Shown: positions 31,688-42,710 of the stretch, in pieces
Numbering within the stretch: position 1 is the stretch's first letter
Layout: every line of letters starts with the position of its first letter
Source of the DNA: Macrolepiota albuminosa
Taxonomy: Eukaryota; Basidiomycota; Agaricomycetes; Agaricales; Agaricaceae
Reading direction: 5' to 3'
DNA length: 64,000 nt
NCBI GenBank assembly: GCA_027475525.1
Contig: JAMWFC010000015.1
Coordinates: 38,724 to 102,723, forward strand
Notes under the pieces: model-generated
The model's database searches: none
What the model was told of the DNA's origin: nothing
What the model saw: only the letters and a program-made list of their open reading frames with translations
Made by a program: the position numbers and the translations under genes

Positions 31688-32625
31688 TGATGACGCCCAA
31701 AGTTTGGTCAGTAGCAAATATAGTTATAGTGTTACCATACCAATAGCTTGCGTTGGGCGTGCTATAAGTGATGTGAGGAGTCCTGGGCAGGTCCCAGAGA
31801 ATGCGCCTATGAAAATGGGGAAAAGTCGGTAAGGGGGTCGGCAAGTGTAAAGCGCTAAGGTAAAGCGTCTATGAAGGGAGCAGTAAGCGAACACGGCAAT
31901 GTCAACGGCAAGAACACAGTAAGCTTAGCAAAGTCTAAGCATCGTAAATGCCTGCCGTAGATGCAAGGCGCGAATAAGTCGAAGGCTAGCAATGAAGTCT
32001 GCAACTGCCGACGAGCTCGACATTGCCGACCGTAAATGAGATCTCGAGCGTAAGAGAGGCTGACGAAAGGGGAGCAGGAAACTCTGGTCTGTTGTTCGAT
32101 GATGTATGTACAAGTCGGTAAGTACTTTATATACTACAAGGAGTTCACTGTCGCCAGTGACCAACCATTGCCAAAGTGCGGTAAACTAGAAAATTTCATA
32201 GGGGTAGCTCCAACGGTTTCAGATCCCTACCGTCCATTCAAGAGCCTTAGCGATGCCAGGTGACAGATCGCGAAGCTAAACCATCAATCCATCACCCTTC
32301 TGTCTGTCCAAAATGCTTAGCAATGTCAGGCGCCAGATTGAGGCGCTAAGCGGTGTCAGACACCAAGGTCAAACGCCAAGCTGTCCGTCAGTTTTTGATA
32401 GATCATCAGGCTTCTCGCTAAGCGCTGTCATCAGCGACTGATGCCATCTGTCAGTTGTCATTCTGTCTGTTGTCGGCGCTATCATTGATTGGATCTGCTT
32501 CTTGCCGTGCGCGGCCGTCAAATATTGCCAAAATTGGTTAGTTAGCGCGCGCTAAGGTATCCTGGACCTGTGCCGTGTTGCTGTAGCCTGCCGTTGATGC
32601 ACTGATCCTGTATGGGGTCCTATCA
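31688..32625 (-). repeat. 5' LTR of E3 (938 bp)
   Basis: On the minus strand it starts TGATAGGACC (right end 32625) and ends GTCATCA (31688). It aligns with the 950-bp E2 LTR but is clearly diverged, most strongly in its first 100 bp. It is flanked on the right by GCGTC (32626-32630) within ORF3 of E4; the matching left copy is outside the window. Confidence 0.9.
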
Positions 32626-33722
32626 GCGTCTGAAGTGGTGAACACGGAAGCTGATGCTTCTGGGATGTCCACAGCCCGAGCCTCGAAGTTAGGGTCATTG
32701 GCATGGAGGGGCACAAAGACTTGCCCTGTAGCCACCTCGTACTCAGCCACAGCCTCTTTGTAGAGGCCTGGCCTTGCGAATACATAGGCCAGGTACTTGT
32801 GTACCGTGGACTTGGAGGGGTGGCTGGCGCTGAGGGTGCGTACAAGCACAAACCCAAAGAGGCTGCGCCAATGAATGCGCATGGCACGGTCCATGGCCAG
32901 ACCGGTCCATATGTTGGACGTCCCAGGACGTCCATAGAGGAGGGCATATGAGCCCAGGTAGTCCAAAGCAAATGGTTGCTTTGGATCAGGGGGGGTAAGG
33001 CCAACGAAGGCAATTCTCCCTCCCTCTTTGCGGCGATAGATCCACGTTGGCACAATCATTCGCGGGATGTTCTCCCGCTTCTCTGAACTTGCGAAGAGTA
33101 CCGCGATGGTCCTATATGCGACCTCGTCGAGTAAGTGAGACAATCGACCGGCCTCCCTTGGCTGGCGCCTTATGCGAGGTGCCATACTGGGGCATTGCGC
33201 CCCAAGCCCCCATCCAAGCCGGGGGGTACGGCATCATTACGGGCACACCACCCATGCCAGGGTAGTGCGCCGGAGCGGTAAACTGGGGCAAAAGATGTGC
33301 GCCCATAGCCCCTCTCGCCATAGCGGGGGCAAACTGCCCCCATCCTGGCGCTGCTTGGGGGCTGACTAGCCCCCCGTAGGCCTGTTGCTGGGATTGGCCC
33401 TCTGCGTGATGTGGCGCATAAGTGCCCGCTACTGGTTGTTGAGGCTAATAGCCGCCCACAGGTGCGTTCTGGGGCATGAAGTTGCCCTGCATGGGTTGGA
33501 GTGGCGGACCGCCGCTGGTGGTTGCTGCTGCTGTGGGAAGCCCACGGCCTGTTGCGATTGTCCCCACTGAGGCGCATTTTGCGGACCGCCGCTGGTGGTT
33601 GCTGCTGCTGTGGGAAGCCCACGGCCTGTTGCGATTGTCCCCACTGAGGCGCATTTTAGGTCAGTGGGGGAGCCATCTGCCCCCCCTTCAGCCAACGGTA
33701 AGACCGATGGTGCAAACTCAAT

Positions 33723-33755
<33 letters not shown>

Positions 33756-33782
33756 ACTCTGGTCCACGGGCATGTTGTCCAT
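32626..33782 (-). pseudogene. ORF3 of E4 (cut by E3, internally broken)
   Basis: It probably starts at the ATG at 33782 (MDNMPVDQSE) and has a polyglutamine run encoded at about 33721-33752. A Gln/Pro/Gly-rich part follows (33112-33780), with one frame break at the 77-bp duplication 33504-33657. The segment 32626-33185 (APRIRRQPREAGRL to VFTTSDA) holds the conserved domain shared with E0 and E1. The last residues before a later stop are encoded by the E3 LTR. Compared with E1 the middle of the protein is missing. Function unknown. Confidence 0.7.
33721..33752 (-). repeat. CAG/CTG microsatellite encoding polyglutamine
   Basis: CTG-type triplets with one TTG encode about ten Gln residues in the N-terminus of E4 ORF3. 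Confidence 0.8.
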
Positions 33783-33886
33783 GGTTGAGGGAAAAAAGCG
33801 AAAAAAGAAATTTCGCCTTTTAAGACGTGTTTCAGCCACAGCTGCTGACCAACTCAGCCAAGCCGCGATCGGCACTGCTGATCAAA

Positions 33887-36800
33887 TTAAGTGCTGGCAT
33901 GCTTACTTAATTGATGTGGGCGCTTAACGCCCTTCAACTCCAAATAATGGTCAAGTGCCGCCAACTTGGAGCAATGGGAGTGTGGCTCCCATGTTGTGTC
34001 CCTGAGGGACCAGCGTACCTCAAACTCGAGCATGTTACGCTCAGTCCACTGGTGCCCAATGATGCACTCGACGAACCATTTGTCATTGTCTTGAGCCCCA
34101 AAATCATAGGGGCCCGGAGTCGCCCTGTTAGGGAATAGCACATTGTCAGATGCGCTGTATGGTCGCAACAGCAACACGTGAAACTTTGGAACAATGCATC
34201 GTTCATGTAATGCCAGAGGCAGCTCCAACACATAGTTGGAGGTACTTGGCTCTGCGTCTAGAATGCGATATGGGCCTACCCATTTCGGGCAGAGTTTACT
34301 TGCCCGACCCTTTGGGAGTCTCAGGTTACGCGTTGACAGGTAAACCAATGCTCCTACTGCTATTGGCGGTTCTGCTCGCCTACACCCTTTGGGAGTCTCA
34401 GGTTACGCGTTGACAGGTAAACCAATGCTCCTACTGCTATTGGCGGTTCTGCTCGCCTACGGTGATTGGCATTTTTTGCCTGAAAGACTCACGCCTCTAT
34501 GATGGCGTCATGCGCCGCCACAATGTTCTCCAGGGCCTGCCTGGTGAACTCAACAACTCCTCGGTGAGCCATCGTATCAGCACGAACTTCGTGCAGCATG
34601 GAGGGCAAGTACCCTCCGTTGAGCTCAAAGGGCGCATACCCTGTCGTATCTGAGATACTTGCATTAATCACAAACTCAGTGAGTGGACACCAGTCCACCC
34701 AGTCTCGTTGGTCAGGGCGAACAACTGCCCTAAGAATCTGGCCTATACTGCGGTTAGCCCGCTCTGTTTGCCCATCCGTTTGAGGATGGAAGGACATCGA
34801 CATGAGGAGTCATGCTCCTAACAGTTTGTGGAGTTCCCTCCACCATTGAGACATGAACTTTGAGTCACAATTGCTCACGATGGTACTAGGCAGCCCATGC
34901 AGCCTAACGATCTCCCTAAGGTAGATCCATGACAGCTCCTTAGCCGTCAACGTAGTTCACACCGGTATGAGGTGCACCATGCTCGTCATGTGGCATATTA
35001 CCACCCAGAGGTAATTGAACCCTCTGGACTCGGGAAAGGGACCTACGAAGTCCATTCCAATGGAATCCCAAGGTTTTACCGGCATGGGTAGCTGGTGTAG
35101 CTTCCTGGGAGGGGATCCAGGAGGCAACTTTGCTCTCTGACACGCTGTGCATGAGGCGCAGAACTGAGTCACTTCTTGGGCCATATGTGGCCACCAATAC
35201 CATCTTCGGATGTAGCCCAACGTCCTGGCAGCACCAAAGTGCCCCACCAGTGCATGGGCCTGGTCCAAGACCCGCATAACAATGGTTCGTGTACAGGGGA
35301 GGCAGACCACTGCCACCCCTTGATGGTTCTCCATCGTGATCAGTCCACCAGGCTCATGCCTGAACCGAGGATGGTCATCAGGATTGGTGATTATCTCAGC
35401 GAAGAGAGAATCATTGCCATAGTCCTGCACCACTTCCTGAACCGAGGATGGTCATCAGGATTGGTGATTATCTCAGCAAAGAGAGAATCATTGCCATAGT
35501 CCTGCACCACTTCCTTCCGGAAGTCGTCGCTGACCAGACTAGGGGGCTGGGCTGAAGGCAAGTCACCTTTGAGCATCTCTGCCAGCGTAATGGGTAAATC
35601 AGGGCGCTTGTGCTCCCCAGTTGATGCTGGGTCCACGACTTCATGCTCCTTGAGCAACTGGGCGGCTACGTCCCGCTCTTTACGCTGCTCCCTGAGGCGA
35701 GTGCTTTACCTCCGTTCATTGTCATGCATAGCGCGTACTTCCAGGACATGCTCTCTGAGCTCCTGGTATCAGTGGAGAGGTAAATTCTCTCCATCAGGGT
35801 CTATGTGGCAGTCTGCCTGCACATACTCATGAGGCTCGTGAGCCTCCCCAACTACATCACTCTCAAAGTAGCGTGACAAGCAGTCTGCCACTTTGTTGAG
35901 TTCACCTTTAACATAGGTGATGTCGAACTGGTATCTCGACATGTAGTCTATCCAACATCGCTGATGCGGCGACAAGTTCACCTGAGTTTTGAAGAACTCA
36001 AGTGCCTTGTGGTCCGTTATGATGTGGATAGGATATCCCATCAGCTTATCCTCCCACTTGAGGAGGGCCTCGAGTATGGCAAGAGTCTCCAGCTTGTGCA
36101 CCACATAGTTTTGCTGGGCCGTCGTGAACTTCTTCGACATGAACCCTGCTGGACAGCAAGTCTGCCAGCTGCTTCCCTGACCATACATGGCTCTGATGCC
36201 TGTCTTGGACGCGTCGCAAATGAGCCATATCGGCTCGTCCTGTCTAGGGTCGATTGGTCAAATCACCGGAGTCTTTGTACAGATCCGTTTGACCATTTCA
36301 AAGCACTGCTGATGCAATGGCCTCCAATTGAACGGTGACCCATTCTGCGTCATGGCCATAAGTGGCCCAGTATAGGCTGTGACATCGGGCAAGAAGCTCG
36401 ATATGTAGTTGACAAGGCCAACAAATTGTTGGATGTCATTGTAGTTTCAGGGCGTGCACCACTCCTGAATGTGATCAAGCTTGTCCTGATCGGGGTGGAT
36501 ACCCCGCTCATCTATGACATGCCCTAGGCAGTCTATACTCTGAGCGTAAAGCTCACATTTCTTCCACTTCAAGTACAACTTGTACTTGCGTAGTCGTTCG
36601 AATACAACTCTGAGGTGCTGCTCATGCTCCTCCATAGAATCCGAGTAGATGAATATATCATCTAAGTAGACGTGCATAAAACAACTCTGAGGTGCTGCTC
36701 ATGCTCCTCCATAGAATCCGAGTAGATGAATATATCATCTAAGTAGACGTGCATAAACTGTCCTATTACGTCTCGAAAAATAGAGGTCATTAGCCTCTGA

Positions 36801-37734
36801 AAGGTTGCAGGAGCATTACAGTCTCCAATCTGCATTATGTTGCTCCGTCTCGAAAAATAGAGGTCATTAGCCTCTGAAAGGTTGCAGGAGCATTACAGTC
36901 TCCAATCTGCATTATGTTGCTCGTGAACGTGCCCATAATCGATGCAAATACGGTCTTGGGTACGTCTTTGGTGTGAATGCGCACCTGCTCGTAAGCGTCA
37001 GTAAGGTCAATCTTTGAGCGATACTTCGCCCAAGCCACGTCTTCCTGGATCACCTCCTGATCTGGTAAAGGAGTTACATCCTTTATAGAGTTGTCATTGC
37101 GCTGACGCGCATCAAGAGCTGTTTGAAGGGATCCATCCTTCTTTGGGATGCACAATAATGGTGCAGCTTGAGCAGTGGTGCATGGGGACCACCATTGAGC
37201 ATTCAAATAGCGATTAGTTTTATCGCGTAGTTGCTCCTGGAGTGCGCGCAGGCAGCGTGGCAAGTGGTACTTATATTGCTTGCTCTTGTCTATGAGATTG
37301 ATCTCATGGTTCACCTCCTGCCATGGCGGGAGCTCCTCCTTGGTCCCGTTGACCATGTCAGCAAATTCTTCTTGCCATTACTGATGCAACCGAGGTATAT
37401 CTTCCTCACAAAGGCTTGTTGCCTTCTGCTTCCCCTTCATACGCACCAGGGGAAGTACTTCCATCGTCTCTGAGGGTGGCCAAGGCGGCGGTGCATATTG
37501 CTCACGCATTGCAAGCACCCAATTGACACTGTCATCGGGTATATGTAGTCTCAGCGGAGAACCCGCTGCCGCTGCCTTATAAGCCACGAGGCTTTTCCCC
37601 TCACGTACAAGTAAGTACGCTATGGACACCTCGTCTGAGGCTGGCTGGCAATATGCTGGTTTGACAGTCATCCGTCTCTGGTGCGCATTTTGCGCACACA
37701 TGGCTGCCACCAGCTCGTTCCACTCTTGTGGCAT
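33887..37734 (-). pseudogene. pol: pol of E4: RT, RNase H, integrase, chromodomain
   Basis: On the minus strand: RT (36447-37356) with YLDDIFIYSD, RNase H (35769-36188, ITDHKALEFF), integrase with GHFGAARTLGYIRRWYWWP and CASCTACQ (34957-35433), the end of the DDE core DGQTERANRS (34489-34803), and a chromodomain (KWFVECIIGHQW, LEFEVRWSLRDTTWEP; 33887-34348). Four frame breaks map onto 77-bp duplications at 34307, 35359, 36604 and 36769. Once these are set aside the gene is less damaged than it looks. Confidence 0.88.
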
Positions 37735-38097
37735 TCAGGGGTTGTATGCCTAGTCATACTCTGGCAGAGGTGCTGGTCGTTCCCATAGGGACCGTGTGTC
37801 CCCCTCTCCTGAGGCTTCCGCCTCTCAGATGCTGTCTCTCAAGTCATCCAACTTGACTCATGAGGACATAGGTGGACATACATCCACTGAGTCCTCCCAT
37901 TGTCTCGCCTTTCGATGGCGCTTGTCTGGAGGCTTTGCGCCTCGAATATCAGGAGTGATTATTCGCTCATTGCTCCTCTTGAAGGCTTGATACTCCTCCT
38001 CGCTCATCATCACCACGTTGTGGTCTGCGCTCAGTCTAGGCATAGCCTGCACTTCCTCCTCCACATCCTCCACCGCCAGCACTCTGCACCAGCCAAG

Positions 38098-38853
38098 TCA
38101 TGGAGACTCCTTGCATTTCTCCGTAGTGCGATGACGTTGCAGATGATTATCAGTGTCGTCTGCTGTAGCTCGTTTGGCTGGGATCACTTTCCCATTCACT
38201 AGTACCTGACAGTGGTCAAAGTCTAATATGACTTTGTTACGCCACATGAATGGTGTTCCTAGTATCATATCATAGCGATTGAAGTTTGCTACATCCATGT
38301 ATTCCCAGCTACGTGAGCCCGGTGTTTGGACAGTCACATTTGTCCCATACTGCACCATGGCTCAGCTCCCTACGGTGCCCGGCTGTAATGCCAATGGCGT
38401 ATCCAACTCCTGCACGGATATTCCGTACACATGGGCGAACTGGGGCGTTATGCCTGACGTAGTACTCCCAGAGTCCCATAAGGTCCATGCCTTGTGGCCA
38501 TCTACGTCCACATACAAGACCAGGCACTCCTTGTCTGCCCGTTTCAATGTAGGGTGCTGCAAAGTGCCCTTTGCACAACGAAGAGTCACCTTCTTCATCC
38601 GAACCACGTTATTCTTTTCGGGATCATTTATAGACAGCCAATCCGTCATTGCCGCTAGGCACTCGGAGTCGCTGTCGCAACTGTAGTACTCATTGTTGTA
38701 GACATCGTCATATACGTCGACTGTGATGTATTCCTCCCCCTCCACAACCACACTCTCGGGCTCAGCGCCCGATGCCTCCTCTGGGGGCTCCTGGTCGTTT
38801 GTGGGGTGCTCTGCCTCAGACTCAGGAGACACGTCTCCGTCACTCCCACTCAT
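38098..38853 (-). pseudogene. Protease region of E4
   Basis: The active site WTLWDSGSTTSGITP and YDMILGTPFM are present. One TGA at about 38359-38361 replaces the Arg seen in E1 (GSRAAVQFG), consistent with CGA to TGA. Apart from that stop the two halves are in the same frame. An acidic N-terminus precedes the domain, as in E1. Confidence 0.8.
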
Positions 38854-38871
38854 GGCTGCAGTATGTGCAGC

Positions 38872-41448
38872 TCAAAGGTGGGCATGGGGTGTATACCCCT
38901 TCCTCAGGACTCCCAGCTTTGTGGGGCAGTTGGAAGCATAGTGGCCTGGTTGGCCACACGCAAAACAAGTCCCTGTCTGACCTGGTGGGTTGGCCAGCTT
39001 GAAGTCCGGCCTTGGTTTAGGACGTTCTCCGTCCAGCGCCCGCTCTGGGCATGGGCGGCTCCGCCCTTGGTTCACAGCAGGGGTTCTGCGTACCACAAAC
39101 CACGTGTTGTGGTCACGATCCAAATCGGCCTTTTTGGCCAAGAAGGTCCCCACATGCTGACCCCATGAGGATGTCTCAGCAGGCAGTAGTTGCCTGGTTC
39201 CCCCTTTGTGTCCACTCTGATGTTCGTAGTAGTTAGCAGTCTTCAGGAACTGCTCATACCTGATGGCATATGCCACAAACTCTTCCACATTGTTGACTTC
39301 TGGGGACTGTCCATCCTCACGTATCAGATAGCGGTGCATGTCCACTGGAATGCCATCCAAGAATGTTTTGAGCATTGTATACCCATCCGGGTATACTGCC
39401 ATATTCTGGGCATGGTCGTTAAGGGTATCATAAAACCCTTGCACACCTAACTTCTTGGTGTACTTGGCGGACTGGAAATCCCGCCTCGCATCCTGGAGCA
39501 TTGAGGGGTGCATGAATTGATCGTACAGTCCTGTAAGGACTCCTTTGAATGTCCAGTCATACTAGACACGGTTGACGTGCAGTACTGCCTGTCGAAACCA
39601 CCCCATGGCCTCTCCGGCCAGGAACTCAGGAAGAACAAAGATTTGTTCTCGTTCCATATGGTCACCTCCATATAAGCACATGGCGAGATGGGTGCATACA
39701 TCCATCGCCCAATCTTCCAAGTCGCTGAACTTGGACACGCCTGTATAGGTGCAAATATGCCTACTGTCTGCTTTACGCAGCTTCACCCCGTCTGGTAACT
39801 GTAAGGTTACACCCAGGGCATCATTGACTACTTAATGCAGGTGATTGTGCATGGCTTTATGATGCATTTGAATGGCCTCCCGCTGACCCGGGGATCTAGT
39901 CGCCAAATCAGCGGCATGGGGAAGTGACTTCCCTCGTCCACCCTGCGGAGGATGTCCTGAGCCTCCTCGACTGTGGGCATAATTGCCCTCATCTCGAGGA
40001 GTCGACCTAGGGCCATCATCCCGGCCATTACCAGGGGCATCACGTCTCGTGGCGCCATCTCGATCGAGGAAGTCTCCTCGATCATGATCGTTGCACTGCC
40101 CTGGAACTGGAGAAGCTTGATTCTCCTGACCCTGCGTGACGAATTGACAATGCATCTCATCAATGGGCTTAGTGCCCTCAAATATAATGCCCTGATCGTT
40201 GATAAGGGACTGTCCCTTAGTCCTGAGGTCGCCATTGCGCATACGTTGATACGTGACTCTGTCGCTCAACATTTCCGCCATGGGCATGCGCGGCATCACA
40301 AATGCCTCACTCTCCACCTTGAGCACGGTACTATTGTGCCCATCCGGACCTGACATGTCTGTCCTAAGGTCTTGGTTACACATGTATGAGGGCTCCTCAT
40401 GCCACCCTTGTCCTGCTAGAGTATAGAAAGTACTCACCGGTCTTGCTTCAGGCACTTCTTGCGCCCGTGCTAGTGCCTCCACTAGCTCGATTCCAACGTC
40501 TTGATTGCGCCATGCCAAGCATTCCTCGGACGTGTGGCTCCAGGGGGTTGAGGCCCCCGATTGCCATGTGGCCTTCCGCTGCACATACATTTGCAGCTCC
40601 ATAGTGAGCACTCTCACCATCAAATCAGTATATTTTGTACTGAATACATTGAGCACTTCGTGCCCTTGTTGCCTAAGTGCTACTATATGTGCTGATGCGT
40701 AGCGCTCAAGTCGTGCTTGGGTGGTGTATTTCATCACCTCTGGGTGCAAGTCCCAGAACACCCGCAAGCACACGGTGTACGCGGTTTTCAGCCGCTGCTC
40801 CTCTGCTCTGGCGTCGTCATCACTTGATGACTCAATCACCTCCTCTGGAAGCTCTACAACCTTCGGAGCTTCCTCCACTGCTGGTGTGCATGGGAATCAG
40901 TTTTCCGCGCAGGATACTTCAGGCCTTGCAGCCTCCTCTGGTACCTCTTCTATGCGGGCTTCCGCTATTTTAGAAGGCATTGAGCCCGCTGTGGACCGCC
41001 TGGTCCCACTACTCCGGCTCAGAAAGAGAGCTCTCCCAGTCCGTACTGACGACTCGGTGTCTCCTGGGGCGCCATAGGCACCTGTTGACTGTCGGCCGTC
41101 CTCAGGGGGCCCTTTTGAAGCTAATCGGCTAGACCATCGCAGTCCTCCTGGCAACTGCATAACTGGGGGAGTTAATCCCCCTGGCATCTTGTCCTGGAGA
41201 TGTTGCTGACCATCCTGCTGTGAGCTTTCAGCTCTCCAGGCCTCGCTTCTATTCCCGGCCAGGTCGGTGCTCTGACCCCGGTCTCGAGCCTTGGGTCTTG
41301 CCTGACCCGCATTGGACGCTGACATGTCCTGGGTGTCTGCTGGGTCTCCCCGTAGGTCGTGGGCATTCCGTCCGCCGTCAGTGGAAACTGCAGGTATGGG
41401 ATTACTCATTGATTCCCTGTTTGAAATTTGCACGGTGTGGGTGTGCAA
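38872..41448 (-). pseudogene. gag: gag of E4 (one frame, three premature stops)
   Basis: The frame is continuous from the ATG at 41448 (or 41412) to 38872 apart from stops near 40893 (TGA), 39832 (TAA) and 39562 (TAG). All are consistent with single transitions. Capsid region: FSDLEDWAMDVCTHLA, LPEFLAGEAMGWFRQAVLH, GFYDTLNDHAQNMAVYP. A zinc knuckle, CFACGQPGHYASNC, is at about 38930-38975. The N-terminal 180 codons, rich in Ser/Gly/Arg, are seen only here because E1 lacks them. Confidence 0.85.
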
Positions 41449-41540
41449 GAAGCTCGAGAAGCTGATAGAGTTCTGTCAACAAACTCAGCGACTGATGTCG
41501 GATGCTAGGCAATAGATCCTAGCTGGCGGATTCAAAAAAA

Positions 41541-41762
41541 TGTAACGAAGTTACAGGAATTGTGAGCTTAGTGTTCACACTGCACAGAATCAGACCAGTC
41601 TAGTCTATTGACTATGTAGTACAGAACAAAAATAAGCTGCTTTGTAAGCAGCTGGTATAACTATTTATATAATAATGTAAATAATATTATATTATAATAA
41701 ATATTAACTACTACTGTAAGTATAAGCTATGTGGTCAACGCCACATAGCGGACTACGCTACA
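41541..41762 (-). repeat. 5' LTR of E4 (222 bp)
   Basis: On the minus strand it begins TGTAGCGTAG (right end 41762) and ends TTCGTTACA (41541), matching the E0 LTR at 881-1114 with small indels. Downstream on the minus strand lies a T run and GAATCCGCCAGCTAGGATC (about 41515-41540), the place for a PBS. It lacks a clear TGG, so the primer is unknown. Confidence 0.85.
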
Positions 41763-42710
41763 GAGGTCCTATCAATGCACTTCACAACTTAAACTTTATT
41801 GACCCCAGTCTCAATTTAGAACTTCCAGTTCTCAACTTGACTCTATTATTTCTTTTTCCAGCTTATCCCAACTCCAGATCAAGTCTTATCAACCCTGGAC
41901 TTGTCCCTTTCACATCTTGAGCTCTGGAGCATAGCCTGGAGCTTCAGACACCCCAAGTACACATAAATTGAGTCTGCCTCATAAAAGCAATGCTTTATTT
42001 GGAAGGCCCCTGAGTCAGCAGAACCTGACAGTAACCCTCTTCAATACATCAAGTTTATTGTCAAGCACCAGTGTGGATTAGAAGTGACTTTCTAAGGCTT
42101 CAAAAAAGCCCCAGAACTATTAGTAATACTTACACCAAGTACTACAATACTGGCAAGCATTGCTGAAAGCAGAAAGGTTTAGAAATTGGGAAGGCACATT
42201 AATGGCAGATAGTGACAGACTTACATGTAGAAAGTAGTATGAACTCTGAAGGATCACATTGTAGTAAAGTGGCTATAAAGCATAACCAGCATGCTTAAAA
42301 AGGCATCAGACTGGAGTATCTGAATGAGTGTCCATAATTACCACACTTTAGCATACTGCAGGGCTAGAACACAAGGGCTCATGATGTATATCACATAAAA
42401 ATAGCTCCCTAAAAATAAAAAGAATCCTCCTCATTGCTACTATGCTTAGCTAAATTTAAACATCATAAACATAATGAACATCATGCGAGAACCTTTCTCA
42501 GCAAGCTATAACATGGGAAATGGTCCATTGCACATGAAGCAAAAACCATCATGTATACCAGGGTAGATCTTCCCCAAGTACTAGAGTTAAGTTGTGGAAA
42601 AAAGACTAATCGACATGCACATCCGATCCAATAATAATATGATATGGATACCCGTGGCATCAGAAAAGACATAACTAGAATAGTGCGACGCTCGAGGTAT
42701 GAAAGATGCT
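41763..42710. other. Intergenic DNA between E4 and the P450 gene
   Basis: This is 948 bp with no convincing coding region. It is AT-rich with many short T and A runs. It may include old repeat sequence, but I see no LTR termini or coding trace. Confidence 0.5.

Larger units (their letters stand above)
22828..32625 (-). mobile_element. E3: older, decayed copy of the E2 family, 3' end outside the window
   Basis: Reading on the minus strand: 5' LTR (31688-32625), gag, pol, then the antisense gene on the plus strand up to exon 3 at 22829. The first two antisense exons and the 3' LTR are missing because E1 is inserted there. It lies inside ORF3 of E4, whose frame is cut at 32626. Protein differences from E2 are mostly of the transition type (R to C, H or W; D to N; E to K; P to L). 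Three 77-bp duplications (25054, 25612, 26686) are probable assembly artefacts. Confidence 0.85.
32626..41762 (-). mobile_element. E4: chromovirus LTR retrotransposon, 3' end displaced by E3
   Basis: On the minus strand: LTR (41541-41762), gag, protease, RT, RNase H, integrase with chromodomain, and the start of ORF3, cut at 32626 by E3. It is the same family as E0 (matching LTR and ORF3) and related to E1. Stops are mostly explained by transitions (CAG to TAG, CGA to TGA). Five 77-bp duplications (33504, 34307, 35359, 36604, 36769) are probable assembly artefacts. Confidence 0.85.

Noticed and set aside
33721..33752. CAG/CTG repeat as an expanding pathogenic-type repeat
   Set aside because: It is short, interrupted by TTG, and lies in a dead retrotransposon gene.
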